A DNA stretch of 8,634 nt, taken from assembly GCA_015485035.1 (NCBI GenBank), contig WFUI01000241.1, positions 1-8,634 of the forward strand, read 5' to 3'. Shown in pieces: positions 1-6,594 of the stretch. A program made the translations under genes and the position numbers. Under the pieces are notes generated by a model, which was given only the letters and a program-made list of their open reading frames with translations, did no database searches and was not told where the DNA came from. Positions within the stretch are counted from its first letter, which is position 1. Every line of letters starts with the position of its first letter. The DNA comes from Mariprofundus sp. GTDB lineage: Bacteria; Pseudomonadota; Zetaproteobacteria; Mariprofundales; Mariprofundaceae.

Positions 1-650
1 ATGATAGTGATGGGGAATCAATCAAACATTTGCTTGGCGGGTTAAAACGGGTCATGGATATGCCATACCTTCGCTGGATTGCTGCATCGGTTGTATTGCT
101 AAATCTGATTAATTCAACCGGTGAATTTATTCTTGCCGATTTCGTGACGGCTGAAAAAAGCGGGAATGAGATTGGTGCGTTTTATGCAACATTTTATTTA
201 TATGTCAATATTGCGACACTGATTTTACAGGCTTTCGTAGTAAGGCCGATGTATCAGGTCATTGGTGTGGGCGGTGCATTGATCAGTCTGGCAGTAATCA
301 ACCTGGCTATGTATGTGTCGGTTCTGATCTTTCCAGTACTGGCCTGGTTTGCCATTGTGAAAATAGCTGACAACAGTATCGATTATTCAGTGGCTAATAC
401 AACCAAACAGATTCTGTTCCTGCCGCTGGATCAGTTTTCCCGATATGAGGGCATGCTGGCTATTAATACATTTTTCACCCGTTTTGGTGATCTGATCCAG
501 GGAGGCATGATTTTTATTGTGATTTCTGTATTGGCTTTGCCTGCCATGGTGTTGGTTGGTACAAATATAGCCTTGTGCCTGCTTTGGTTGTTTATCACGA
601 TGAATGTAAGTCGCCGGTTCAAACAACGAACCGAAGAGGCTGCAAGGTAG
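1..650 (+). CDS. NTP/NDP translocase-like MFS transporter, C-terminal part (5' truncated by window edge)
   Basis: The reading frame is open from the left edge: codons run in frame from position 3, so the TTG at 30 is internal and not the start. About 215 codons are visible, ending in TAG at 648-650. The protein is very hydrophobic, with about six membrane segments separated by short loops, as expected for the second half of a 12-helix carrier. It ends in a basic cytosolic tail (SRRFKQRTEEAAR). The stretch DYSVANTTKQILFLPLDQFSRYE, followed by a conserved FFTRFGDLIQG helix start, resembles the loop and helix of the ATP/ADP (NTP/NDP) translocase branch of the major facilitator superfamily, in which LF-P--------Y and T---R-GD are conserved. 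The substrate cannot be read from this half; free-living bacteria carry such proteins with unknown cargo. No gene follows closely (220 nt gap). Membrane transporter is confident; the subfamily is moderate. Confidence 0.75.
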   Translation, partial: DSDGESIKHLLGGLKRVMDMPYLRWIAASVVLLNLINSTGEFILADFVTAEKSGNEIGAFYATFYLYVNIATLILQAFVVRPMYQVIGVGGALISLAVINLAMYVSVLIFPVLAWFAIVKIADNSIDYSVANTTKQILFLPLDQFSRYEGMLAINTFFTRFGDLIQGGMIFIVISVLALPAMVLVGTNIALCLLWLFITMNVSRRFKQRTEEAAR

Positions 651-813
651 GCGGAAGTTCAGGTCTTCTGTTTATTTTCGTCTGAAGGGATAATATTGCT
701 GTTGTTCGTGGATCATAGGATGAATGATGTCCATGCTACAACCACTTGGTTGAGGCTGATATGAGTTTATAGTGATTCCATAGCCGCACGAATGCATGAA
801 GAATAAATCACTG

Positions 814-840
814 TTGATAAGTCTTTAAATGATTTAATAT
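814..840 (+). promoter_or_regulatory. Tentative promoter for the GDP-mannose gene
   Basis: The 220 nt between the transporter and the guanylyltransferase gene contain no credible gene. Close to the downstream start lies TTGATA (814-819), a fair -35 element, followed after 15 nt by TAATAT (835-840), or after 18 nt by TATTAA (838-843). Both -10 candidates are only partial matches and the region is AT-rich, so this is a guess at position. The gap itself makes a separate promoter likely. Confidence 0.25.
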
Positions 841-870
841 TAAGTTTGAAATGATTCAGAGGGACAATAC

Positions 871-2286
871 ATGGCCAGTTTATTAAAAGCAGTGGTGTTG
901 GCAGGAGGCTCAGGTAGTCGTCTATGGCCATTATCACGCCAGCAGTTGCCTAAGCAGTTTCTGAACCTCAATGGTGTGGACAGCATGTTGAGCGCCACCA
1001 TCGGACGTTTAAGTCCGATGATTGAAGAAGAAGATGTATATGTGGTTACCGGAGAAGCGCATGCGACAGGCGAAGCATTTTCTGAGCTGGATGGGCTGAA
1101 TACAATACTGGAACCGTGCGGACGTAATACAGCGCCGGCTATCGCAATTTCAGCGGCACTGTTGCAGGATAATTGTGATGGTGATCCGGTCATTGTGGTG
1201 CTGCCGGCCGACCACATTGTGAAAAAAAAGAAGGCTTTCAGACGCTGCCTTAAAAAAGCTGTTCAGGTTGCAGAGGCCGGGCGCATTGTCACTTTTGGGA
1301 TTGTTCCATCGGGTCCTGAAACCGGTTTCGGGTATATTCAGACTGAAGATAGTGAAAGCGATGTTCATGCGGTATTGCGGTTTATTGAAAAGCCTGATCT
1401 GGCCACTGCACAGAAAATGATAGATGATGGTAATTATTACTGGAATTCCGGCATGTTTGTGTGGAAAGCCTCTGTTATTCTGGGTGAAATAGAGAAGTAT
1501 CTGCCGGACGTATGGACTGTGCTCGAAGGTATGAGAAACAGGTGGAATGATGGTGAGTTATGGCAGGAGGTGATTCGTGACTCCTTTGATAAGATGCCGA
1601 ATATCTCGATTGACTACGGCGTTATGGAGCAATCGGAAATCGTATCTCTGGTGTCGGCAGATATTGGCTGGTCGGATGTCGGCAGTTGGGATGCCGTACA
1701 TGAGATGGCAAAAAAGGATGAGAACGGTAACGAGATCAGTGGCAATGTACTGGCCATTGATTGCAAGGGTTCGTTGCTGCGTAGTGAGAAAAGCCTGATC
1801 GCAGCAGTCGGTCTGGAAAATATTATTGCAGTGGAAACTCCGGATGCCATCCTGTTATGCAAGATTGGTGAAAGTCAGCGGGTTCGTGAGATTGTTGATT
1901 CGCTGAAACAGGAAGGAAGTGGTAGTTATCATCTTGAACATGTCACCGTACGCCGGCCATGGGGCAGTTATACGGTTCTGGAAGACCATAATGCAGGATA
2001 TAAACTTAAGCGCATTGAAGTCATCCCGGGTGGACGTCTTAGTTTGCAGGCGCATCAGCACCGTTCCGAGCACTGGGTGGTCGTGGCCGGGACTGCCACA
2101 GTGAGTTGTGGTGATCTGGTCAAGACTGTGGGCAAGAATGGCAGTGCATATATTCCGATCGGGGAAATTCATCGGCTTGAAAACCGGGGTAGTCTGCCTT
2201 TGCAATTGATCGAGGTTCAGGTGGGTGATTACCTGGGAGAAGATGATATTGAACGTTTCGACGATACATATGGCAGGGTGAAGTGA
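871..2286 (+). CDS. manC: Mannose-1-phosphate guanylyltransferase / mannose-6-phosphate isomerase (bifunctional)
   Basis: The 471-residue protein has the usual length of the bifunctional ManC/AlgA/CpsB family. It is cytosolic, making mannose-6-phosphate from fructose-6-phosphate and GDP-mannose from GTP plus mannose-1-phosphate. GDP-mannose feeds LPS O-antigen, capsule, exopolysaccharide or GDP-fucose. The N-terminal nucleotidyltransferase domain shows the signature GGSGSRLWPLSR (12-23) followed by LPKQF (26-30), with the conserved lysine at 28, then FIEKPD (171-176) and NSGMF (192-196). The C-terminal type II isomerase cupin shows PGGRLSLQAHQHRSEHW (386-402). Q393, H395, E400 and H434 (in GEIHRLEN) are in the places expected of metal ligands. 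The ATG at 871 has AGAGGG at 858-863, seven nt upstream. No phosphomannomutase or GDP-mannose-using enzyme is adjacent, so the polymer it serves is unknown. Confidence 0.96.
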   Translation: MASLLKAVVLAGGSGSRLWPLSRQQLPKQFLNLNGVDSMLSATIGRLSPMIEEEDVYVVTGEAHATGEAFSELDGLNTILEPCGRNTAPAIAISAALLQDNCDGDPVIVVLPADHIVKKKKAFRRCLKKAVQVAEAGRIVTFGIVPSGPETGFGYIQTEDSESDVHAVLRFIEKPDLATAQKMIDDGNYYWNSGMFVWKASVILGEIEKYLPDVWTVLEGMRNRWNDGELWQEVIRDSFDKMPNISIDYGVMEQSEIVSLVSADIGWSDVGSWDAVHEMAKKDENGNEISGNVLAIDCKGSLLRSEKSLIAAVGLENIIAVETPDAILLCKIGESQRVREIVDSLKQEGSGSYHLEHVTVRRPWGSYTVLEDHNAGYKLKRIEVIPGGRLSLQAHQHRSEHWVVVAGTATVSCGDLVKTVGKNGSAYIPIGEIHRLENRGSLPLQLIEVQVGDYLGEDDIERFDDTYGRVK

Positions 2287-2289
2287 CAG

Positions 2290-2328
2290 GCTGATAACCC
2301 ACGGTTTTGTTGATATGATTTTATCAGC
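2290..2328 (+). promoter_or_regulatory. Candidate promoter framed by an 8-bp inverted repeat, upstream of the amidase gene
   Basis: The gap after manC holds a perfect inverted repeat, GCTGATAA (2290-2297) and TTATCAGC (2321-2328), 23 nt apart. Inside it sits a promoter-like pair: CTGATA (2291-2296, four of six bases of the -35 consensus), a 17-nt spacer, and TATGAT (2314-2319, five of six bases of the -10). The left arm overlaps the -35 and the right arm falls where transcription would begin (about 2326), an arrangement typical of a dimeric repressor site. There is no T-tract after the repeat, so it is unlikely to be a terminator for manC. Confidence 0.4.
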
Positions 2329-2364
2329 TCACCAGAAGGGGAAGTTTTGCTCCTGTGGATGGGC

Positions 2365-2390
2365 ACTGCAAGTCTTGCAAAGACAGCAGT
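2365..2390 (+). other. Stem-loop in the leader of the amidase gene
   Basis: ACTGC (2365-2369) pairs with GCAGT (2386-2390), and GTCTT (2372-2376) pairs with AAGAC (2380-2384). The loop is GCA and a small 2+1 nt internal loop separates the two stems, giving ten base pairs within 26 nt. No run of T follows, so it is not an intrinsic terminator. It ends 21 nt before the preferred amidase start and would lie in the 5' leader of a transcript starting near 2326. It could affect translation or mRNA stability; the function is unknown. Confidence 0.45.
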
Positions 2391-2411
2391 CCTTGTGAGT
2401 ATAAGCGGGCA

Positions 2412-3650
2412 ATGAAATTACGGTATCTAATATCGGCATACCTGCCAGCCATGATGATATTACTGATGTGTTCATCTGTGGCATCGGCTGCGAATCTTAC
2501 CGTTGTCCGTGATGTTCGTTTGTGGACAGCTCCGGATCATACCCGTCTGGTATTTGATCTGAATCAGAAAATGACATATAAACTTTTTCGGCTGCATAAG
2601 CCGGAACGTGTTGTTATCGATATGGAGAAGACCAGCCTGAAAGCCGATGTAAAAAAATTGCCGTTACCTGATCCGGTTATTCAGGGACTACGGCATGGCA
2701 AATCCAAAAACGGGGCGCTGCGCATAGTGATCGATGTTAAAGAAAAGGTTCAGCCTCGTTCCTTTTTACTCGAACCGTTGCATGGTAAGCCGTATCGGCT
2801 TGTTGTAGACCTGATGCGGAATAAAAAAACAACCGGTACTGCGCTTAGCGCCAGAAAGGGGTCGAGCAAACAGGAGGTTGTCATTGCTGTTGATGCAGGA
2901 CACGGAGGAGAAGATCCCGGTGCTATCGGGCCACACAGATTGAAAGAAAAGACAGTAACACTGGCAGTGGCAAAACAACTGGCCTCTATCATTAATAAAC
3001 AACCTGGCATGCGGGCTGTACTGATTCGCAAGGGTGATTATTTTGTGCCATTGAGACGACGGGTGTACCTGGCCCGTAAGGTACATGCGGACATGATGAT
3101 CAGTATTCATGCCGATGCTGTTCGCAAGCGTAGTGTGAAAGGTGCCAGTGCCTATACTCTGTCTGAACGTGGTGCCACCCAGAGCAGGGCAGCCAAGGCT
3201 CTGGCAGCCAAGGAAAATGCAGCCGATCAGGTTGGTGGTGTGGCTGCAGAACAGACACACGATCCACTGGTCAGTCGTATTCTTGATGATATGTTTCGGC
3301 GCGACAGTTTGAACAGTTCACAAATTCTTGCTGAAAAGGTGCTGAACAGGTTGAGAAAAGTCGGGCCGGTCAAGCACTCTACACCCAGAAGGGCTCGTTT
3401 TTTCGTTCTGGGGGCAATGGAAATCCCCAGCGTATTGGTTGAACTTGATTACATTTCCAATCCGGATCGAGAGAAAAAGCTCAAGAGCAAGAAACATCAG
3501 AAACAACTGGCAACGGCCTTGTTTCATGCCAGCGTCGACTTTTTTCGCAAAATGGGCCGTTTACAGCAAGCTGGCAACAAACATGTCCAGCCGTCTCCCG
3601 CACAGGGAACCAGTTTGACCACAGTGGCATCTGTGTCTGATATGTTATAA
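2412..3650 (+). CDS. amiC: Periplasmic N-acetylmuramoyl-L-alanine amidase with AMIN domain (AmiC type)
   Basis: This zinc hydrolase cleaves the lactyl-amide bond between MurNAc and the peptide stem, splitting septal peptidoglycan during daughter-cell separation. From the ATG at 2412 it is 412 residues long. It begins with a signal peptide (MKLRYL, a hydrophobic core, then ASA before ANLTVV, cleavage near residue 27). An AMIN domain follows at about 30-125 and the Amidase_3 catalytic domain at about 154-380. H164 (DAGHGG), E179 (LKEKTV) and H233 (SIHADA) match the zinc ligands, and E344 (SVLVELDYISN) the catalytic glutamate. The segment between H233 and E344 is long, as in E. coli AmiA/B/C, where an inserted helix blocks the active site until EnvC or NlpD binds. 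An in-frame GTG at 2355 would add 19 odd residues (three Cys) before the signal peptide and cover the leader stem-loop, so I prefer the ATG, although its Shine-Dalgarno is weak. The LysM repeat of AmiB is absent. It ends 2 nt before the exporter gene. Confidence 0.93.
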   Translation: MKLRYLISAYLPAMMILLMCSSVASAANLTVVRDVRLWTAPDHTRLVFDLNQKMTYKLFRLHKPERVVIDMEKTSLKADVKKLPLPDPVIQGLRHGKSKNGALRIVIDVKEKVQPRSFLLEPLHGKPYRLVVDLMRNKKTTGTALSARKGSSKQEVVIAVDAGHGGEDPGAIGPHRLKEKTVTLAVAKQLASIINKQPGMRAVLIRKGDYFVPLRRRVYLARKVHADMMISIHADAVRKRSVKGASAYTLSERGATQSRAAKALAAKENAADQVGGVAAEQTHDPLVSRILDDMFRRDSLNSSQILAEKVLNRLRKVGPVKHSTPRRARFFVLGAMEIPSVLVELDYISNPDREKKLKSKKHQKQLATALFHASVDFFRKMGRLQQAGNKHVQPSPAQGTSLTTVASVSDML

Positions 3651-3652
3651 TT

Positions 3653-5431
3653 ATGACCATGCAATCTTCATCAACTCATTTATATCGCCGCCTGCTGGCA
3701 TTTCTTACCCCCTATAAAGGGCGTTTAAGCATCGCTATTGTGTGCATGATTATTCTGGCGGCCTGTACGGCGGCCATGGCCTGGATATTGAAGCCGGTAC
3801 TGGATGAAGCTCTGTCGGGCAAGAACGGAGATTTGATTTATATCATTCCGATGCTGGTGATTTTACTCTATCTGATTAAGGGCGCTGCCTATTTCGGGCA
3901 AGCCTATACCATGGGTTATATTGGCCAGAAGGTTATTTTTGATTTACGAAATCTTCTTTATAAACGGCTGACGGCACAATCGCTGGATTTTTTCGCCCAC
4001 CGCAAAACCGGCGAATTGCTGGCACGTCTTTCCTATGATGTGACACTGGTTCAGGCGGCGGTCAGTACGGCTGTGACTGCATTGATGCGAGATGCCATAT
4101 CCATTGTGTTTCTGCTGGCTGTGATCTTTATACAGGACTGGTTACTGGCGCTGATTGCCATGCTGGTATTTCCGGTCGTGGTTTATCCGATTGCCCGTTT
4201 TGGGCGAAAAATGCGACATGCTACGCTGGACGGTCAGGCTGCGATGGGCGATTTGACCAGCTTGCTGGAGGAAACGGTTGGCGGAATTCGGGTGGTTAAA
4301 GCGTTTGGCATGGAAGACTATGAGCGCGGTCGTTTCCGGAAGTTGACCGGTGATTTTTTTACCCACCAGCTCAAGGTATTCAAGGTGAATGCATTGTCTT
4401 TTCCGATTATGGAATTGCTGGCCGGATTCGGTATAGCCGGTGTTTTGCTTTATGGTGGTATGCGGGTTGCCTCGGGTGAGACTACTCCGGGGACACTGGT
4501 GTCATTTCTGGCTGCGGTGATTATGCTTTATGAGCCGGTTAAACGTTTGTCCCGGGCCAATAATGATATTCAGCAGGGACTGGCAGCCAGTGAGCGTATT
4601 TTCGAACTGCTGGATGAACCGATTAGTGTACGGGATCAGGAGCAGGCTCGCGAACTGCCGCCGTTTTCCAATGTAATTGCGTTTGAGCAGGTCAGTCTGC
4701 AATATCCGAATACAGAAAGACCTGTGCTCAGTAATATCAGCTTCACCGTTGCGGCGGGGGAAGTGGTGGCTTTGGTTGGTCGAAGTGGAGCCGGTAAAAC
4801 ATCACTGGTGAATCTGGTGCCCCGTTTTATGGATACGACGGCTGGCCGGGTCATGATTGATGGCATTGATGTACGCGATCTGACACAGGCTTCGTTACGC
4901 AATCAGATTGCACTGGTCACGCAGGATATCATTCTGTTCAATGATACGGTGCTCAACAATATTGCTTATGGTCATGAGAAGATTGATCGGGAGAAGGTTG
5001 AAGCGGTGGCAAGGGCGGCCAATGCGCATGAATTTATCGAAAAGCTTCCGAAGGGCTATGAGACAATCATTGGTGAACGTGGCGTGATTCTCTCCGGGGG
5101 TCAGCGACAGCGTTTATCAATGGCCAGAGCATTGCTGAAGGATGCACCGATACTGATTCTGGACGAAGCGACCAGCGCACTGGATACGGAATCCGAACGG
5201 CTGGTACAGCGTGCCATTGACCGGTTGATGCAGGGGCGTACCGTGATTGTGATTGCACACAGGTTATCTACCATTCGACATGCCGATCGTATCGTAGTGC
5301 TGGATCAGGGCCGTATTGTCCAGATGGGCAGGCATGATGATTTGCTGGCCGAGGGCGGCTTGTATGCAGAGCTTTATCATCTGCAATTTGAGAGCCATAT
5401 TCAGGAATCTGTGATTGAAACAGAAGTGTAG
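3653..5431 (+). CDS. msbA: MsbA-like lipid A/LPS core ABC exporter (transmembrane domain fused to ATPase)
   Basis: The 592-residue protein has the usual MsbA half-transporter length and should act as a homodimer, flipping core-lipid A across the inner membrane using ATP. Residues about 20-310 form the six-helix type I exporter domain, including the coupling-helix region DLTSLLEETVGGIRVVKAFG, which is typical of this family. The nucleotide-binding domain (about 340-575) has all motifs: Walker A GRSGAGKT (376-383), signature LSGGQRQR (480-487), Walker B ILILDE with catalytic E505, D-loop SALD and H-loop His536. The start follows the amidase stop by 2 nt without a clear Shine-Dalgarno, suggesting translational coupling; a second ATG at 3659 is equally possible. 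The acyltransferase gene 3 nt downstream supports a lipid A/LPS role. A related exporter of another lipid cannot be excluded from motifs alone. Confidence 0.9.
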   Translation: MTMQSSSTHLYRRLLAFLTPYKGRLSIAIVCMIILAACTAAMAWILKPVLDEALSGKNGDLIYIIPMLVILLYLIKGAAYFGQAYTMGYIGQKVIFDLRNLLYKRLTAQSLDFFAHRKTGELLARLSYDVTLVQAAVSTAVTALMRDAISIVFLLAVIFIQDWLLALIAMLVFPVVVYPIARFGRKMRHATLDGQAAMGDLTSLLEETVGGIRVVKAFGMEDYERGRFRKLTGDFFTHQLKVFKVNALSFPIMELLAGFGIAGVLLYGGMRVASGETTPGTLVSFLAAVIMLYEPVKRLSRANNDIQQGLAASERIFELLDEPISVRDQEQARELPPFSNVIAFEQVSLQYPNTERPVLSNISFTVAAGEVVALVGRSGAGKTSLVNLVPRFMDTTAGRVMIDGIDVRDLTQASLRNQIALVTQDIILFNDTVLNNIAYGHEKIDREKVEAVARAANAHEFIEKLPKGYETIIGERGVILSGGQRQRLSMARALLKDAPILILDEATSALDTESERLVQRAIDRLMQGRTVIVIAHRLSTIRHADRIVVLDQGRIVQMGRHDDLLAEGGLYAELYHLQFESHIQESVIETEV

Positions 5432-5434
5432 ACG

Positions 5435-6073
5435 ATGAAGGATCGACTGATCATCTGGCTGATCCCACGCCTGATCAAGCTTGTTTATCTGTTTCTGGTT
5501 AATACGGTTCGCTGGGAAATAATCGGAAAACCATATAGCCAGGATGATCCGCAGAGGAATCTTTATATTTTCTGGCATGCACGAATGCTGATGATACCCC
5601 GTTTTTCCCGAGGGGGGGTCTGGCATGGCTATATGCTGATCTCTGAACATCGGGATGGTGGTTTTATTGCTGATGCCATGCATTTGTTAGGTATTGATAC
5701 TGTTCGTGGTTCTAGTACTCGCGGTGGTGCCCGAGCCATGTTGAAGATGCTCAGAGCAGTGAAGGATGAGAACAGACATCTTGCTATTACGCCCGATGGT
5801 CCGAAAGGGCCGCGTGAAGTGGTTCAGAAAGGAACGGTCCAATTGGCGATGAAATCCGGGTTGCCTGTAATTCCTGTCTGCTATGCAACCAAACGCCACT
5901 GGCGCATTAATTCCTGGGATCGTTTTTATATCCCGCAGCCATTTACGCGTGGTGTATTTGTATTTGGTGATCCGGTGAAGGTTAACCCCGATGATGATCT
6001 GGATGATGCACTCAATCGCGTGCAACAGGCTATGAACCGGGCACAAAGCCGGGCCGATCATTTTTTTGGCTAG
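5435..6073 (+). CDS. DUF374-type lysophospholipid acyltransferase family protein
   Basis: This 212-residue protein belongs to the LPLAT superfamily branch known as DUF374. It probably works at the cytosolic face of the inner membrane and transfers an acyl chain to a lipid. Visible motifs are an N-terminal hydrophobic segment (about 5-25), FWHARMLMIP (46-55), SEHRDGG (70-76, at the expected position of the catalytic His/Asp block), GSSTRGGARAM (92-102) and ITPDGPKGPRE (118-128), followed by the LPVIPVCYA strand. The pattern fits DUF374 better than LpxL/LpxM or PlsC. The gene starts 3 nt after the msbA stop, so it is almost certainly cotranscribed. In many proteobacteria a DUF374 gene sits beside msbA and the Kdo transferase gene, which suggests lipid A or outer-membrane lipid modification; no Kdo transferase or lpxK follows here. 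The exact substrate is unknown. Confidence 0.88.
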   Translation: MKDRLIIWLIPRLIKLVYLFLVNTVRWEIIGKPYSQDDPQRNLYIFWHARMLMIPRFSRGGVWHGYMLISEHRDGGFIADAMHLLGIDTVRGSSTRGGARAMLKMLRAVKDENRHLAITPDGPKGPREVVQKGTVQLAMKSGLPVIPVCYATKRHWRINSWDRFYIPQPFTRGVFVFGDPVKVNPDDDLDDALNRVQQAMNRAQSRADHFFG

Positions 6074-6111
6074 CCTCTCCTTGTTTCTCCCAGCCTGTCG
6101 TGCTGAGGCAT

Positions 6112-6320
6112 TTATTTAAAGCTAAAACCTTTTTCACGGCATAAAGCCAGGCAGGCATCCACGACAGCGGTATCAAACCATTTGCCACGATGTATCTCAA
6201 TCTCTTTCAGGGCTGCATTCATACCCAGACCAGGACGGTAGGGGCGATGATTATTCATAGCCTCAACCACATCGGCCACGGCCACAATTCATGCTTCCAG
6301 ATTTTATCACCCTTTAGTCC
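6112..6320 (-). pseudogene. Decayed C-terminal end of an HD-GYP domain gene (c-di-GMP phosphodiesterase type)
   Basis: Read on the minus strand, 6112-6288 encodes IVAVADVVEAM, then HRPYRPGLGMNAALKEI, then DTAVVDACLALCREKG, then TAA. This is the hallmark C-terminal end of HD-GYP domains, which degrade cyclic-di-GMP. Directly before it, 6289-6300 reads L-E-A-stop, where families have LEAR: a CGA arginine codon apparently became TGA. Before that, in the adjacent frame, 6300-6320 reads GLKGDKI, the motif that normally precedes LLEARIVAVAD. The reading frame is therefore broken by a small deletion as well. Farther upstream (above about 6326) stops appear and similarity fades: the HD and GYP catalytic motifs are gone. 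The remnant is convergent with the acyltransferase gene, its stop lying 38 nt past that gene's end. It cannot encode an active enzyme. Recognition is from motif memory, not a search. Confidence 0.85.
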
Positions 6321-6422
6321 CTGAATTTATTATTCTTGTACAAATAGTTTATAGCGATGATCTGCGAATTGCGAGCTTATCCTGATAGAAGCACGCTCTT
6401 TTGGCACTACAGGAATGCCGGG

Positions 6423-6457
6423 TGCGTAAATAATAGACTTATATGCATAAATAATAG
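6423..6457 (+). repeat. Pair of 14-bp direct repeats spaced 21 bp, upstream of the porin gene
   Basis: TGCGTAAATAATAG (6423-6436) and TGCATAAATAATAG (6444-6457) match at 13 of 14 positions. Their starts are 21 bp apart, which is two helical turns, so a protein bound to both copies would lie on one face of the DNA. The second copy begins within the 8-bp palindrome TATGCATA (6442-6449), and its TGCATAA is mirrored by TTATGCA at 6477-6483. They lie about 100-135 bp upstream of the inferred sigma-54 start, a normal distance for activator sites. They do not match the NtrC consensus (GCAC-N7-GTGC) well. Confidence 0.55.
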
Positions 6458-6533
6458 GCAACATATACACATTTGATTATGCAGATACTTTATAACCTGT
6501 TGTTTTTATTGTATTATGTATTAATTGGCATGT

Positions 6534-6549
6534 TGGCATAACACATGCT
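6534..6549 (+). promoter_or_regulatory. Candidate sigma-54 (RpoN) -24/-12 promoter of the porin-glnK-amt cluster
   Basis: TGGCATAACACATGCT has the invariant GG at 6535-6536 and GC at 6547-6548 with exactly the required 12-bp offset. It agrees with TGGCACG-N4-TTGCW at TGGCA and TGCT, differing at three less conserved positions. Transcription would start near 6559-6560, leaving a leader of about 43 nt that contains the Shine-Dalgarno. Downstream genes for P-II and an ammonium transporter are classic sigma-54/NtrC targets, which raises the likelihood. The octamer-like TTGGCAT occurs three times here (6525, 6533, 6556); only the second copy has the GC at the right distance. Confidence 0.6.
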
Positions 6550-6590
6550 TTAAGTTTGGCATGTCTACAAATAGGCAATGTTTAGATTTA

Positions 6591-6594
6591 GGAG
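6591..6594 (+). promoter_or_regulatory. Ribosome binding site fixing the porin start
   Basis: GGAG at 6591-6594 lies eight nt before the ATG at 6603; a second GGAG (6597-6600) is too close to be useful. This, together with the signal peptide that begins at 6603, argues for that ATG over the upstream TTG at 6525. Confidence 0.75.

Noticed and set aside
658..686. Possible terminator after the transporter gene (TTCAG ... CTGAA with intervening T-rich bases)
   Set aside because: The stem is only five pairs with a 19-nt loop, and the T-rich part is in the loop, not after the stem.
840..1217. Minus-strand open frame of 125 codons at the start of manC
   Set aside because: It is antisense to the conserved nucleotidyltransferase domain, is rich in Ser/Thr/Pro from reverse reading, and resembles no family.
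2355..2411. GTG start extending the amidase by 19 residues
   Set aside because: It would put a Cys-containing hydrophilic segment before a clean signal peptide and would translate through the leader stem-loop.
2766..3260. Minus-strand open frame of 164 codons
   Set aside because: It lies wholly antisense to the well-supported amidase gene, and its translation has no recognisable motif and an unnatural composition.
5264..5683. Minus-strand open frame of 139 codons across the msbA/acyltransferase junction
   Set aside because: Both overlapped + strand genes have full family motifs through this stretch; the antisense product is not recognisable.
6091..6105. CAGC/GCTG inverted repeat after the acyltransferase gene as a terminator
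   Set aside because: Four pairs with no T-tract is too weak to support.
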